A DNA stretch of 64,000 bases from CAYXEN01 sp964464035 (GCA_964464035.1 CAYXEN010000001.1:1-64000); one strand, 5' to 3'. Counted from the stretch's first letter, positions 25,582-35,948 are shown. The notes: generated by a model from the letters alone, not told the origin. Numbers and translations are program-made.

Positions 25582-25923
25582 ATGGTTAGAAAGAAAGTAT
25601 CTTTTTCTAGTATGCACGGACGCGGTTTCGCCAAGATCGCGGATATCCTCCCCAACATCCTCAACAAGATAGGACTGAAGGAAAAGCTCAAGGAGAGGGA
25701 GATCCTGGCATGCTGGGAGAGTGTGGTGGGAGAGGAAATCGCAGAGAAAGCCGAGCCCGTCAAAGTGGCCGACGGCGTGCTCTACGTGCACGTGGAACAT
25801 GGAGCCTGGATGCAGGAACTCCGCTACATGGAGAAGGAGATCCTCGCCGGGCTCCGGAAAAAGGTCCCGGGGATCGAACTCAGGAAGATAAGATTTCAAA
25901 GCATGAAGCGTCGTCCGAGATGA
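25582..25923 (+). CDS. DUF721 / DciA-like protein
   Basis: A 113-residue basic protein (FAKIADILPNILNKIGL... CWESVVGEEIAEKAEPVKVADGVLYVHVEHGAWMQEL) with the DUF721 pattern. DciA members load the replicative helicase DnaB in bacteria that lack DnaC. Its place between recF and gyrB, 10 bases before gyrB, is the usual one. Confidence 0.85.
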   Translation: MVRKKVSFSSMHGRGFAKIADILPNILNKIGLKEKLKEREILACWESVVGEEIAEKAEPVKVADGVLYVHVEHGAWMQELRYMEKEILAGLRKKVPGIELRKIRFQSMKRRPR

Positions 25924-25933
25924 GAGGCGGAAT

Positions 25934-27844
25934 ATGACACAGGAATACACAGCCAAAAAGATTCAAGTTCTCAAAGGCCTGGAGGCGGTGCGCAAGCGGC
26001 CCGCCATGTACATCGGCTCGACCGATATCCGCGGGCTCCATCACCTGATCTACGAGGTCGTGGACAACAGCGTGGACGAGGCCATGGCCGGCTATTGCGA
26101 CTCGATCGAGGTGATCATAGGCGAGGACAACGTGGTGAGCATCTCCGACAACGGCAGGGGTATCCCGGTCGACATGCACCCGACCCAGCACAAGCCCGCC
26201 GTGGAGGTCGTGTTGACCACCCTTCACGCGGGAGGCAAGTTCGATCACAAGGCATACAAGGTGTCGGGCGGCTTGCACGGAGTCGGGGTGTCCGTCGTGA
26301 ACGCTCTCACCGAATTCCTCGAAGTCGAGATCTGCCGCGACGGCAAGAAGTATTTCCAGAAGTATGAGAGGGGCGTTCCGGTGAGCGGCCTCCTGGACAA
26401 GGGCCCCGCCGACAACACCGGGACCAAGATAGCGTTCCTCCCCGATGCGGAGATATTCGGAGAACTGAATTACAGCTTCGAGACGCTCGGCCAGCGCCTC
26501 CGCGAGCTAGCTTTCCTCAACCGCGGCCTCAAGATCGTCATGGAGGACAGGAGGGGCAAGCCGAAGAGGCAGGAGTACATATACGAGGGCGGGATCGTTT
26601 CCTTCGTGAAGTACCTGGACGAGAACAAGCGCTCTCTTCTCGACAAGCCCATATACATCCACGCGGAGAAGGACGACGTCGACGTGGAGATAGCCCTGGA
26701 GTACACGGACGGCTACGCCGAAAACGTCTTCTCGTTCGCCAACAACATCAACACGATGGAAGGCGGGACGCATCTCGTGGGTTTCAAGACGGCCCTCACC
26801 AGGACGCTCAACAATTACGCCCAGAGCGCCAACGTCTTCAAGAACAAGAAGGAGAAGGCGAACCTATCCGGCGAGGACGTGCGCGAAGGTTTGACCGCAG
26901 TGGTGAGCGTGAAACTGAGGGAACCCCAGTTCGAAGGACAGACCAAGACCAAGCTGGGGAACAGCGAGGTCAAGGGCATAGTCGAGGTCGTGCTCGGCGA
27001 TTTCCTCAGGGAGTATCTCGAGGAGAATCCGTCGCAGGCCAAGCAGATCGTCGAGAAATGCCTCGCCGCCCACAGGGCCAGGGAAGCGGCCAGGAAGGCC
27101 CGCGACCTCACGCGGAGAAAATCCGCCCTCGAATCGAACTCTCTTCCCGGCAAGCTTGCCGATTGCTCGATAGACGATCCGGACAAGTGCGAGCTCTACC
27201 TCGTGGAGGGGGACTCGGCGGGCGGTTCGGCCAAGCAGGCGCGGGACAGGAGCTTCCAGGCGATACTTCCCCTGCGGGGAAAGATCCTCAACGTCGAGAA
27301 GTCGCGGCTGGACAAGATACTGTCGAACGAGGAGATAAAGACGATCATCAGCGCGACCGGGACGGGAGTAGAGGGGGAGGATTTCGACATGTCCCGCATC
27401 CGCTACAAGAAGATCATACTGATGACGGACGCCGACGTGGACGGAGCCCACATCAGAACCCTCCTGCTCACGCTCTTCTACCGTTACATGAGGCAGCTGG
27501 TGGAGGCGGGTTACGTCTACATAGCGCAGCCGCCGCTCTACCGCTTGAAGAAGGGCAAGAAGGAAGTCTACGCTTACAACGACGACGAGATGAACCGGAT
27601 CCTCCAGGACTGGGGCGGCAACCAGGGCGTGTACATCCAGCGCTACAAGGGCTTGGGCGAAATGAACCCCACCCAGCTCTGGGAAACGACGATGGATCCG
27701 GAATCGCGGATCATTCTCCAGGTGAAAGTAGAGGATGCCGTCGAAGCGAATCGGATGTTCAGCATTCTCATGGGTGACGAAGTCGAGCCGAGAAGGGAGT
27801 TCATACAGGCAAACGCCCTCAACGTGAAGAACCTGGATGTGTGA
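25934..27844 (+). CDS. gyrB: DNA gyrase subunit B
   Basis: A 636-residue protein. The GHKL ATPase has VDNSVDEAMAG, DNGRGIPVD and GGLHGVGVSVVNALT. The transducer follows, then the Toprim domain with LVEGDSAGGSAKQARDR and LMTDADVDGAHIRTLLLT, and a C-terminal gyrase B tail with RYKGLGEMNPTQLWETTMDP. It supplies ATP-driven supercoiling with GyrA, coded 55 bases downstream. Confidence 0.97.
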   Translation: MTQEYTAKKIQVLKGLEAVRKRPAMYIGSTDIRGLHHLIYEVVDNSVDEAMAGYCDSIEVIIGEDNVVSISDNGRGIPVDMHPTQHKPAVEVVLTTLHAGGKFDHKAYKVSGGLHGVGVSVVNALTEFLEVEICRDGKKYFQKYERGVPVSGLLDKGPADNTGTKIAFLPDAEIFGELNYSFETLGQRLRELAFLNRGLKIVMEDRRGKPKRQEYIYEGGIVSFVKYLDENKRSLLDKPIYIHAEKDDVDVEIALEYTDGYAENVFSFANNINTMEGGTHLVGFKTALTRTLNNYAQSANVFKNKKEKANLSGEDVREGLTAVVSVKLREPQFEGQTKTKLGNSEVKGIVEVVLGDFLREYLEENPSQAKQIVEKCLAAHRAREAARKARDLTRRKSALESNSLPGKLADCSIDDPDKCELYLVEGDSAGGSAKQARDRSFQAILPLRGKILNVEKSRLDKILSNEEIKTIISATGTGVEGEDFDMSRIRYKKIILMTDADVDGAHIRTLLLTLFYRYMRQLVEAGYVYIAQPPLYRLKKGKKEVYAYNDDEMNRILQDWGGNQGVYIQRYKGLGEMNPTQLWETTMDPESRIILQVKVEDAVEANRMFSILMGDEVEPRREFIQANALNVKNLDV

Positions 27845-27899
27845 CGCCGGGATCGTCCCGCCTTGCCCGGTATCCAGGTGACAAACCAAGGAGAAATCG

Positions 27900-30335
27900 A
27901 TGGCAGTGGATCGAGAAAAGGTAATACCGATTTACATAGAAGAAGAGATGAAGAATTCGTATCTCGACTACTCGATGAGCGTGATCATCTCCCGCGCGCT
28001 CCCCGACGTGCGAGACGGACTGAAGCCCGTTCACAGGCGCGTTCTCACCGCCATGAACGATCTCAACCTCACCCACAACCGTCCTTACCGCAAATCGGCC
28101 AAGGTCACGGGCGACGTGAACGGCAACTACCATCCTCATGGGACCGCCGCCATCTATGAGACGATCGTGCGGATGGCGCAGGATTTCTCGCTGCGCTATC
28201 CCCTCGTAGACGGGCAGGGCAACTTCGGATCCGTCGACGGGGACCCGCCCGCGGCGGAGAGATACACCGAAGTGCGCATGAACGAGTTCGCCGAGGAGAT
28301 GCTCGCCGACATCGACAAGGAAACGGTGGAGTTCGGGCCCAACTACGACGGCTCGAGGATGATGCCGCTCGTCCTCCCTTCCAAGGTCCCCAACCTTCTC
28401 GTGAACGGCTCCGCGGGCATCGCGGTCGGCATGGCCACGAACATCCCGCCCCACAACATAAGAGAAGTGGTCGACGGACTCGTAGCCGTCCTCGAGGATC
28501 CCGATCTCCCGTGCGAAGCGCTCTTCGAGTACGTGAAGGGCCCGGATTTTCCCACCGCCGGTATCGTGCTTGGCAAGCTCGGCCTCCAGCAGGCATACGT
28601 GTCGGGAAGGGGCAGGGTGATCATCCGCGCACGCACCTCGGTCGAGGAACTCAAGAACGGCCGCCAGGCGATAATCGTCTCCGAGCTTCCCTACCAGGTT
28701 AACAAGGCGGCGATGATCGAGCGCATAGCCGAGCTGGTGAAGGCAGGCGTCATCGAAGACATAGCGGATCTCAGGGACGAATCGGATCGCGATGGGATGC
28801 GCGTCGTGATCATCCTCAAGAAGGACGCCGATCCCCGCATCGTCGAGAACCAGCTCTTCAAGCACACGCAGATGCAGGTGACGTTCGGGATCATCATGCT
28901 CGCCCTCGTCAACAACCGCCCCGAGATCCTGAATCTCAAGCAGATGATGACATACTATCTCGCCCACCGCGAGGAAGTAGTGGTCAGGCGGACGAAGTAC
29001 GATCTCAAGAAGGCGGAAGACAGGGCCCACATACTCGAAGGATTCAGGATCGCCCTCGATCACATAGACGAGATCGTGGCTCTCATCAAGGCATCGGAAA
29101 CCCCGGAGATAGCCAGGAAGGGCTTGATGAGTCAATTCAGCCTCACCGAGATCCAGGCGCAGGCGATTCTCGACATGAGGCTGCAACGGCTCACCGGCCT
29201 CGAGCGCCAGAAGATCGAGGACGAGTACCAGGAACTTCTCAAGAAGATAGCCGAGTACAAGGCGATCCTCGCCGACAGGAACCTGGTGCTGGAGATAATC
29301 AGGAAAGAGCTCCTCGAAGTGAAGGAAAAATACGGCGACGACCGCCGGACGGAGATAGTGGACAAGGGCGTGAAGGATTTCGAGGCCGAGGATCTCATAG
29401 CCGAGGAAGACATGGTGATAACGATAAGCCACAACGGCTATATCAAGAGAATGGCCGTCGAGTCCTACCGCCAGCAGCGCCGCGGGGGCCGGGGTGTGAC
29501 CGGCATAAAAGTGAAGGACGAGGATTTCGTCGAGCACTTGTTCATCGCTTCGACGCACAGCTACATCCTCTTCTTCACGGACAAGGGCAAGTGTCACTGG
29601 CTCAAGGTGCACGCGATCCCCGTGGCGGGCCGCCAGGCCAGGGGAAAGGCCATCGTCAACCTTCTCGGGCTCGCCGAGGGAGAAAAGATAACCGGGCTGG
29701 TGCCCGTCTCCGAATTCAACAACGACAGGTATCTCGTGACGGCGACTCGAGGCGGCATGATCAAGAAGACCAACCTCAGCATGTACAGCAGGCCCAGGCG
29801 CGGCGGCATCGTGGCGATGACGCTCAAGGAGAACGACATCCTGATAGACGCGGCGATAACCACGGGCGAGCAGAACATCATCCTCGCCAAGAAGGGCGGC
29901 AGGGCGGTTCGTTTCAGCGAAAAGGACGTGCGCCCGATGGGAAGGACCGCCGCCGGGGTGCGCGGCGTCAAGGTCGATCCCGGTGACGAGGTCGTGGGAA
30001 TGGTCGTCGTCAGGGAAGGGGCCACGCTTCTCACCGTGACCGAGAACGGTTACGGCAAGCGTTCCCCGCTCAGTGACTACGCCGAGAAGCACAGGGGCGG
30101 CAAGGGAGTGATAAACATCAAGACCACCGCTCGCAACGGCAGCGTCGTGGCGATAAAAGAAGTACAGGATCAGGACGAGCTCATGATCATAACCAAGAAA
30201 GGTATCGTGATCAGGTGCCCGATCTCGCAACTCTCGGTCATAGGCCGCAACACGCAAGGGGTGCGCCTCATCAACCTGGAGGAAGGAGACAAGGTGACGG
30301 ATGTAGCGCATCTCGCCAGAGAGGACGAGGATTGA
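27900..30335 (+). CDS. gyrA: DNA gyrase subunit A
   Basis: An 811-residue protein from ATG 27900. The winged-helix region and catalytic Tyr context are intact (the AAERYTEVRM block), together with DGLKPVHRRVL and the quinolone-determining segment PHGTAAIYETIVRMAQ. The C-terminal domain has six blades with the GyrA box QQRRGGRG, which distinguishes it from ParC. Confidence 0.97.
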   Translation: MAVDREKVIPIYIEEEMKNSYLDYSMSVIISRALPDVRDGLKPVHRRVLTAMNDLNLTHNRPYRKSAKVTGDVNGNYHPHGTAAIYETIVRMAQDFSLRYPLVDGQGNFGSVDGDPPAAERYTEVRMNEFAEEMLADIDKETVEFGPNYDGSRMMPLVLPSKVPNLLVNGSAGIAVGMATNIPPHNIREVVDGLVAVLEDPDLPCEALFEYVKGPDFPTAGIVLGKLGLQQAYVSGRGRVIIRARTSVEELKNGRQAIIVSELPYQVNKAAMIERIAELVKAGVIEDIADLRDESDRDGMRVVIILKKDADPRIVENQLFKHTQMQVTFGIIMLALVNNRPEILNLKQMMTYYLAHREEVVVRRTKYDLKKAEDRAHILEGFRIALDHIDEIVALIKASETPEIARKGLMSQFSLTEIQAQAILDMRLQRLTGLERQKIEDEYQELLKKIAEYKAILADRNLVLEIIRKELLEVKEKYGDDRRTEIVDKGVKDFEAEDLIAEEDMVITISHNGYIKRMAVESYRQQRRGGRGVTGIKVKDEDFVEHLFIASTHSYILFFTDKGKCHWLKVHAIPVAGRQARGKAIVNLLGLAEGEKITGLVPVSEFNNDRYLVTATRGGMIKKTNLSMYSRPRRGGIVAMTLKENDILIDAAITTGEQNIILAKKGGRAVRFSEKDVRPMGRTAAGVRGVKVDPGDEVVGMVVVREGATLLTVTENGYGKRSPLSDYAEKHRGGKGVINIKTTARNGSVVAIKEVQDQDELMIITKKGIVIRCPISQLSVIGRNTQGVRLINLEEGDKVTDVAHLAREDED

Positions 30336-30373
30336 CCCGGGTTTTCGCCACTGGTTGAGGCGCCGGAATACGA

Positions 30374-31006
30374 GTGAGAAAAGAGGAAATGGAGAAAATA
30401 TCGGAGTTCACGGTAAGAAGGCTGTCGAGTTATTTCAGGATTCTCAACGATCTGAAGCAAAAGGGAGAGAAGACCGTATCCTCGGCCAGGCTCGCCGCCC
30501 TGGGCGGGGTCACACCGGCCCAGGTGCGAAAAGACCTCTCGTATTTCGGGAGCTTCGGCACGCGCGGGCTCGGTTACGACGTCGAGGATCTGCGTGAAGA
30601 GATAAAGACGATCCTCGGGCTCGACCGCAAGTGGACGATGGCTCTCTTCGGCGCGGGAAGCCTGGGGCATGCACTTTTCTTCTTCCAGGGATTCAGGGAA
30701 GACGGGTTCACTTTCACGCACATATTCGACGTCGACAAGAGAAAGATAGGCAGGAAGTGGGAGGGCGTCGAGATCAAGCCTCTCTCACAGGCGAAGCGGG
30801 TGCTCAAGAAGAAACCGGTCGACATCGGGGTGATCGCGACCCCGAAGGAGGGTGCCCAGGAGATCGTCGACATCCTCGTCGATCTCGGGATACGGGGGAT
30901 ACTAAATTTTGCTCCCAGGGAACTGAGCGTCCCCGGGAACGTCAAGCCCAGAAACGTCAACCTTGCGGTCGCGCTGGAGAGCCTGAGTTTCTTCCTCTCC
31001 AGTTGA
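30374..31006 (+). CDS. rex: Redox-sensing transcriptional repressor Rex
   Basis: A 210-residue protein with an N-terminal winged helix (RRLSSYFRILNDLKQKGEKTVSS, TPAQVRKDLSYFGSFGTRG) and a Rossmann fold (MALFGAGSLGHALFFFQGF) that binds NADH/NAD+. Rex senses the NADH ratio and represses respiratory and fermentative genes. GTG 30374 is used; ATG 30389 is possible but very close to its GAGG. It lies 38 bases after gyrA, likely the same transcript. Confidence 0.93.
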   Translation: MRKEEMEKISEFTVRRLSSYFRILNDLKQKGEKTVSSARLAALGGVTPAQVRKDLSYFGSFGTRGLGYDVEDLREEIKTILGLDRKWTMALFGAGSLGHALFFFQGFREDGFTFTHIFDVDKRKIGRKWEGVEIKPLSQAKRVLKKKPVDIGVIATPKEGAQEIVDILVDLGIRGILNFAPRELSVPGNVKPRNVNLAVALESLSFFLSS

Positions 31007-31042
31007 CGGATGGGTGGAAGGGGATGATGGGAGGATGCGAAG

Positions 31043-32890
31043 ATGAAGAATTCATTGCGGCATAGAGCGCGCGGGAGCCTTCTCCTGTACGCGGCCTCGG
31101 CTCTTGTATTCATGGTGCCGGCCGGTTCGCCGGGCATCGTGGTCGCCGAGAAGCCTTCGGGCCGAGGCGTCCGCGCCGTGCAGACCGGGAGCACCGGCGA
31201 GGGCGCGGTCACACACGGCCCTGGCAGTCTCAAGCTCTCCTGTTCCCCCCGCGGCGAGTGGTTCTCCCTCGTCCCGTCGTGGTCCAAGGGCGAGAGCCTC
31301 ATTTCCGGCGGCGGCTTCTTCCTCATCGTCCGTACGAGCGACGGCAATCCGCGGCTCCTCGGCGTCGACAGAGAGAAAACGTCCGCGCGGCGCGCCCTGT
31401 TCTCGAGCGGAAAGCGCTACGAAGGATGCCCGTCCGGCAACAGGAAACCTTCCCCGGATCCCGACGACGACGGGGACGGGCTGGTGGACGAGGACCGCCT
31501 GGACGGAGTGGACAACGACGGGGACGGGAGGATCGACGAAGATTTTGCATCCATCGGCGACGAGATGTGCGTGATCGAGTACACGGCGGATACGACCGCG
31601 GGCCTTTACCGCTTCCTTTTCCACCAGGAAATGTACGGGTGGTCGCTCCCGAACATTTCCAACATCATCTTCCTCAGCGTGCGGGTAAAGAACCTCTCGG
31701 AGCGGAGCGTCGAATCCCTGAACGTGGGCGCCTTCTTCGAAGCGGAGGGTCCGCTTACCTGTTACGAGAGATCCATAGAAAGCGTCTACCGTGGAAGGGA
31801 GCGCAAGGCCGGGGCGATGGTCTGTCTCGACGACGAGGGGAAAGGGCTCGGGATGATTCTGTTTCAGGGATTCAAGGGATCTTCGGGTGCGCCGACGATG
31901 GGCATCGCCGGGAAGGCGAGTGAATTGGTCGCTCTTCCGTCCCCGGCCGCCGGCGCGTCGTTCGAAGTGGGGGGCTCGCGGGACGAGGCGGAGCATCTCG
32001 CCTCGAAGAAGATCGAGGAGGGAGACGAGGCTCTCGTGTACGGGCTCGGGCCCGTTGTCGATGGCCTGGCTCCGGGGGGGGAAGTTAGGTTCGACATCGC
32101 CCTTTTCGCGGCCGGGATCGGCGAGGACGTGGAGAACATCTTGGTCGACGCCTACAAGACGTTCTACGGTGATGGAGAAAACCCGTTGTTGCCTCCGCCC
32201 GTGGCGCTGACGAGAAGAGTCCTCTGGGGAAGCTACAAGCGCCTGCCCGGAGGGGAAGACGCCGTGCTGGTGACTGTGGACGAATCGGTGAGTGAGGGTG
32301 TCACACCCGAGAGGATCTCGTTGCTGAGCTCGATTCCCGCCGACAGGATAGAGTACGTTCGATCGCAAGACGGCGCTCTCGAGTTCATCTTGAAGGGCGG
32401 GATTCCGGACAAGCTAGTCGATGAGACCGGGCGGGTCTCGATAAAGGGCAGGCTCGACGGGGGAGGAATATTCGAGTTGTTGCTTCGCCCTGAAGCCCCG
32501 GAGAACGGCGGCGGTCGATCGAAAGCCGCAGGCGACCTCGCGGGTACGTACTGGAACGTCCCCGGCCTTCTGGAGCAGGACCTGCTCAAGGTATCACCCA
32601 ACCCGTTCCGCGACGCCGTCTCGATATACTACGAAGTTCCTTCCACGGTGGTGGGCGCGAGCGGGGACGAGCTCGTGAACACGGAACAGCTGGAGACCAG
32701 CGTGCGGGTCTACAACATCCGCGGCAGACAGGTCGAGGTCCTGGTCGACGAGGTGCTCGGGCCGGGAAGGTACAGCACGAGGTGGGACGCATCCGACGAG
32801 AAGGGGACGCCCGTAGCCAGCGGCGTCTACTACGTGAGGCTCCAGATCGGCAAGAGACACGTCATAAAGAGGGCGATCCTTCTCAGGTGA
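31043..32890 (+). CDS. Secreted protein with Asp-rich calcium-type repeats and FlgD-like sorting domain
   Basis: A 615-residue protein from ATG 31043 behind GGGAGG. It has a signal peptide at residues ~1-35. An Asp-rich pair, DPDDDGDGLVDEDRLDGV and DNDGDGRIDEDF (about 139-170), resembles calcium-binding thrombospondin-type-3 or dockerin loops. A long unknown middle follows. The C-terminus is a FlgD-like domain (VSPNPFRDAVSIYYEVPS, VYNIRGRQVEVL, ASGVYYVRLQ). It is likely exported to the surface. It is followed after 19 bases by a membrane glycosyltransferase-like gene. Confidence 0.78.
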   Translation: MKNSLRHRARGSLLLYAASALVFMVPAGSPGIVVAEKPSGRGVRAVQTGSTGEGAVTHGPGSLKLSCSPRGEWFSLVPSWSKGESLISGGGFFLIVRTSDGNPRLLGVDREKTSARRALFSSGKRYEGCPSGNRKPSPDPDDDGDGLVDEDRLDGVDNDGDGRIDEDFASIGDEMCVIEYTADTTAGLYRFLFHQEMYGWSLPNISNIIFLSVRVKNLSERSVESLNVGAFFEAEGPLTCYERSIESVYRGRERKAGAMVCLDDEGKGLGMILFQGFKGSSGAPTMGIAGKASELVALPSPAAGASFEVGGSRDEAEHLASKKIEEGDEALVYGLGPVVDGLAPGGEVRFDIALFAAGIGEDVENILVDAYKTFYGDGENPLLPPPVALTRRVLWGSYKRLPGGEDAVLVTVDESVSEGVTPERISLLSSIPADRIEYVRSQDGALEFILKGGIPDKLVDETGRVSIKGRLDGGGIFELLLRPEAPENGGGRSKAAGDLAGTYWNVPGLLEQDLLKVSPNPFRDAVSIYYEVPSTVVGASGDELVNTEQLETSVRVYNIRGRQVEVLVDEVLGPGRYSTRWDASDEKGTPVASGVYYVRLQIGKRHVIKRAILLR

Positions 32891-32909
32891 TTCCGGCGGG
32901 ACCCGATAG

Positions 32910-34553
32910 ATGCAAGACGAAAAGCGCCAAAGCCTGCTCGATGCCCTCGTCGTGTCGGTCCTAGCCCTGGTCGTCCGCCTCTCCCTGCTTTTTCATTTCA
33001 AGGTCGTTGAAACCGACGGGGCCTACTACGGCGCGACGGCGCGCTTTTTCGCCGGGGGTCACTGGTCCAAGGCCCTCGATCCTTCCTGGCCGCCCTTGTA
33101 TCCTTTCCTGGTCGGGCTCTTGCACCGGGCTGGCTTTTCACTGGAAGCCGCCGGGCTCACGGTGTCGATTCTGGCGGGCGCGCTCTTCGTGGTACCTTGC
33201 TATCACATCGGGAGACTCGTAGGCGGCCGTGGAGTCGGGCTTGCGGCGGCGGTCATCGCGGCCTTGCATCCCCGCTTGTTGTATATATCCCAGAGCTATC
33301 TCGCCGAAAGCGTCTTCATCCTATTCTCCGCCACGAGCCTCGCATTGTTTCTGGGAGCCGTCGGCCCGGTCGATCGGGGTGTGGGCGCCGGCTGCGCCGG
33401 CGAGGCCGGGAGCGCCTCGCGCCCGCCCGGTGACGGTCCGAGGTGGACTCTCCGGCTCTTCATGATTGGTTTCACGGCTTCGCTCGCTTTTCTAGCCCGT
33501 CCCGAGGGCTTCGCGTACTTCGTCCTGATGGCCTCGATCTTCACAGTACTCGCCGTCACCGGGCGGCGCCTGCCGGCGCTCGGCGCAGCCGGCGCCCGCG
33601 CGCGGGGGGTCGTTCTCCTCGCCGCGATGCTCGCCGGTTTCCTGCTGCCGGCCTTTCCCTACCTTTACAACGTGCACGGGATCGAGGGGAGGTGGACGGT
33701 CGGCGAAAAAGCGGGCTGGAGTTTCTACCTCACGTACGCGAAGGAGTACAAGGAGGAAGGAATCGCGATCGAAGCGTCCGATTTTGCGTCGATAACCTCT
33801 CCCGAAACGCCGCGAAAACCCGGCCGCTACCACGTGCTCGAGTTCCTGCGAAGAAGGCCCGGACTCGTCGCACTCCACACGCTCGGGAACATTCCGCGTG
33901 CGCTTTTCTCCAAGATACCCGGCCTCTTCTACTGGCCCTTCTTTCTTCTCGCTCTCTTCGGCGCGTTCGCGGGAGCGAGGGCTCGAGGGAGCCGTTGCTT
34001 GTGGATCCTCGGGCTGTGGATTCTTCTCTCGGTCGTGATGATATCTCCGCTCTTCCTCTTCAGGCGTTATTTCAGCGTGACTCTCGCCCCGCTCATCGCC
34101 TTGGCGGCGGTCGGGGCCGAGGAGACAAGGCGCGCCGTGCCCCCAAGGCGTTTCCGCGCGGCCGCGCTCATACTGGCGGTGGCCCTCGTCGCCTACACCC
34201 ACGTGCATCTCTCCGCGAGCGCCCCCGCCGTTCTTTACAAGCGTGCCGGCCTTTGGCTCGAGCAAAACCCTGCACAGGCGGGCAAGGTCGTCCTCACGGG
34301 GAGGAAACCCGAGGCTGCGTTCTACGCGGGCGGCGAGTACAGGCCGCTTCGCGCCGCCACCCCCGCGGAGCTGCAGGCCTTCATCGAGCGGGAGGGCGTG
34401 ACCCACGTCCTCGTCGACGACTACGTCATGACGAAGAGCCATCCCGGTCTCGCCGTGCTCCTGGACCCCGCCAATGCGCCGCCTTGGCTGGAGAAGGTAT
34501 TTTCCGCCTCCGAGGGCGGGCACAATCTGGTATTATATAGGTATAAGAGGTAG
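32910..34553 (+). CDS. GT-C type (family 39-like) membrane glycosyltransferase, putative
   Basis: A 547-residue polytopic protein with about ten hydrophobic helices. After helix 1 a periplasmic loop has VVETDGAYYGATARFF with the acidic residues typical of GT-C enzymes that use lipid-linked sugars (ArnT/PMT group). SWPPLYPFLVGLLHRAG and HPRLLYISQSYLAESVF match the family pattern. The soluble C-terminal part (about 415-547) is periplasmic. The acceptor is unknown. The gene lies between a sorted secreted protein and hflX with almost no gaps. Confidence 0.75.
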   Translation: MQDEKRQSLLDALVVSVLALVVRLSLLFHFKVVETDGAYYGATARFFAGGHWSKALDPSWPPLYPFLVGLLHRAGFSLEAAGLTVSILAGALFVVPCYHIGRLVGGRGVGLAAAVIAALHPRLLYISQSYLAESVFILFSATSLALFLGAVGPVDRGVGAGCAGEAGSASRPPGDGPRWTLRLFMIGFTASLAFLARPEGFAYFVLMASIFTVLAVTGRRLPALGAAGARARGVVLLAAMLAGFLLPAFPYLYNVHGIEGRWTVGEKAGWSFYLTYAKEYKEEGIAIEASDFASITSPETPRKPGRYHVLEFLRRRPGLVALHTLGNIPRALFSKIPGLFYWPFFLLALFGAFAGARARGSRCLWILGLWILLSVVMISPLFLFRRYFSVTLAPLIALAAVGAEETRRAVPPRRFRAAALILAVALVAYTHVHLSASAPAVLYKRAGLWLEQNPAQAGKVVLTGRKPEAAFYAGGEYRPLRAATPAELQAFIEREGVTHVLVDDYVMTKSHPGLAVLLDPANAPPWLEKVFSASEGGHNLVLYRYKR

Positions 34554-34564
34554 AGAAGGAGGAC

Positions 34565-35716
34565 GTGCCTGTAGTGAGTCGAAGCTTCGAAACCGCACCC
34601 GCCTACCAAGTCGAAGAAAGAGCCTACCTGGTCGGAGTGAGCCTGCCTACTAGTTCCATAGCGAGGGAAAGAGAGTACCTGGACGAGCTCGAGCAACTCG
34701 CCCTGACGGCCGGCGCCGCGGTGGTCGGGAAGACCGTGCAAGCGAGGACGCGCCTCGACGGGGCGACTTACATCGGTCCCGGCAAAGCCATGGCGGTGAA
34801 GAGGGAATGCGAGCGGCTGGGCGTGAATCTCGTCATATTCGACAGCGACCTGTCGCCCGCGCAGGCCCGCAACCTGGAGAAGATACTCGGCGTGAACGTG
34901 ATCGACCGTACCGAGCTCATCCTCGATATATTCGCCCGCCACGCGAAGACCCGACAGGCCAGGATCCAGGTGGAGCTCGCCCAGCTCGCATATACGCTTC
35001 CCCGCCTGCGCAAACTCTGGGATCACTTGTCGCGACAGGCGGGAGGAATCGGCACCAGGGGGCCGGGCGAGACGCAGCTCGAAGTCGATCGGAGGCGTGT
35101 GAACGCGCGGATCAGCCGCCTCAAGCGCCAACTGGCGAAGATCGACAAGCGCAAGGAAGTGATCAGGAACTCGCGCAACGGGCTTCCCGTGGTCGCGGTG
35201 GTCGGCTATACGAACGCGGGCAAGTCGACGCTGTTGAACGCTCTCACCGGAGCGCGCACGCCCGTGCGCGACCAGCTCTTCGCGACTCTGGATACCACTA
35301 CCAGGAGGATGAAGCCCACGGCGTCGGGAGCGGGAAACGGCAACCGCCCGATCCTCGTCATCGACACGGTGGGTTTCATAAGGAAGTTGCCTCACCACCT
35401 CGTCGAGAGTTTCCGGGCCACCCTCGGGGACATCGCCCAAGCGGACCTTTATGTTCACCTCGTGGACGTTTCGCACCAGGCCTTCGTGGAACACATGGAA
35501 GTCGTCGACAACACTCTGCGCGGTATTGAGAACCCGGGAGTCAAAACGCTGCGCGTTTTCAACAAGATAGATGCGGTCGGCGAGAGCGGGGGATTCCTCG
35601 AGTCGGTGGGGAGGCGTTTCCCGGGAGCCCTCTTCATCTCGGCGAAACGCCGCTGGGGAGTGGATCGGCTCAAGGAAAGGATCCAGGACATGCTCGGCCC
35701 GGTGCGGCAGACGTGA
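34565..35716 (+). CDS. hflX: GTPase HflX
   Basis: A 383-residue protein with the HflX N-terminal domain (TYIGPGKAMAVKRECE, VNVIDRTELILDIFARHA, GIGTRGPGETQLEVDRR) and a GTPase domain: G1 GYTNAGKSTLLNALT, G3 DTVGFIRKLPHHLVESF, G4 NKID. It rescues and splits stalled 70S ribosomes. A GTG start at 34565 lies two bases after AGGAGG; a second GTG at 34574 gives better spacing. Confidence 0.93.
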   Translation: MPVVSRSFETAPAYQVEERAYLVGVSLPTSSIAREREYLDELEQLALTAGAAVVGKTVQARTRLDGATYIGPGKAMAVKRECERLGVNLVIFDSDLSPAQARNLEKILGVNVIDRTELILDIFARHAKTRQARIQVELAQLAYTLPRLRKLWDHLSRQAGGIGTRGPGETQLEVDRRRVNARISRLKRQLAKIDKRKEVIRNSRNGLPVVAVVGYTNAGKSTLLNALTGARTPVRDQLFATLDTTTRRMKPTASGAGNGNRPILVIDTVGFIRKLPHHLVESFRATLGDIAQADLYVHLVDVSHQAFVEHMEVVDNTLRGIENPGVKTLRVFNKIDAVGESGGFLESVGRRFPGALFISAKRRWGVDRLKERIQDMLGPVRQT

Positions 35717-35755
35717 TAGCCCCGTAATAAGAGCATTTACAATCGCTTAGCCCTC

Positions 35756-35807
35756 TAGTGTAAGGATTTTTTTACACTTGATCCCACGTGCCCCTTCGTG
35801 GTAGAAT
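35756..35807 (+). promoter_or_regulatory. Possible promoter and hairpin upstream of the TonB receptor
   Basis: AGTGTAA and TTACACT form a short hairpin. TTGATC (35778-35783) and TAGAAT (35802-35807) with 18-base spacing may be the promoter for the receptor gene, leaving a 140-base leader. Confidence 0.3.
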
Positions 35808-35948
35808 TGTACCCGTAATTACAATGATATCTCAATCCACACCGAAGCACCTCGAGTAGTTCAAGCAGGCTTCTCAAGATCATAACCTGTTGATCTAAAA
35901 AGAGTCAGCATCGCGTCCAAGCCCGGCTTGGGGCGGTTGAAACACATC

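Noticed and set aside
27819..30311. An 830-codon open frame on the minus strand opposite gyrA, and similar ones opposite dnaA and gyrB
   Set aside because: GC-rich genes leave long open frames in the antisense direction; gyrA, gyrB and dnaA are unmistakable on the plus strand, and the antisense products are Arg/His-rich and match no family I know.
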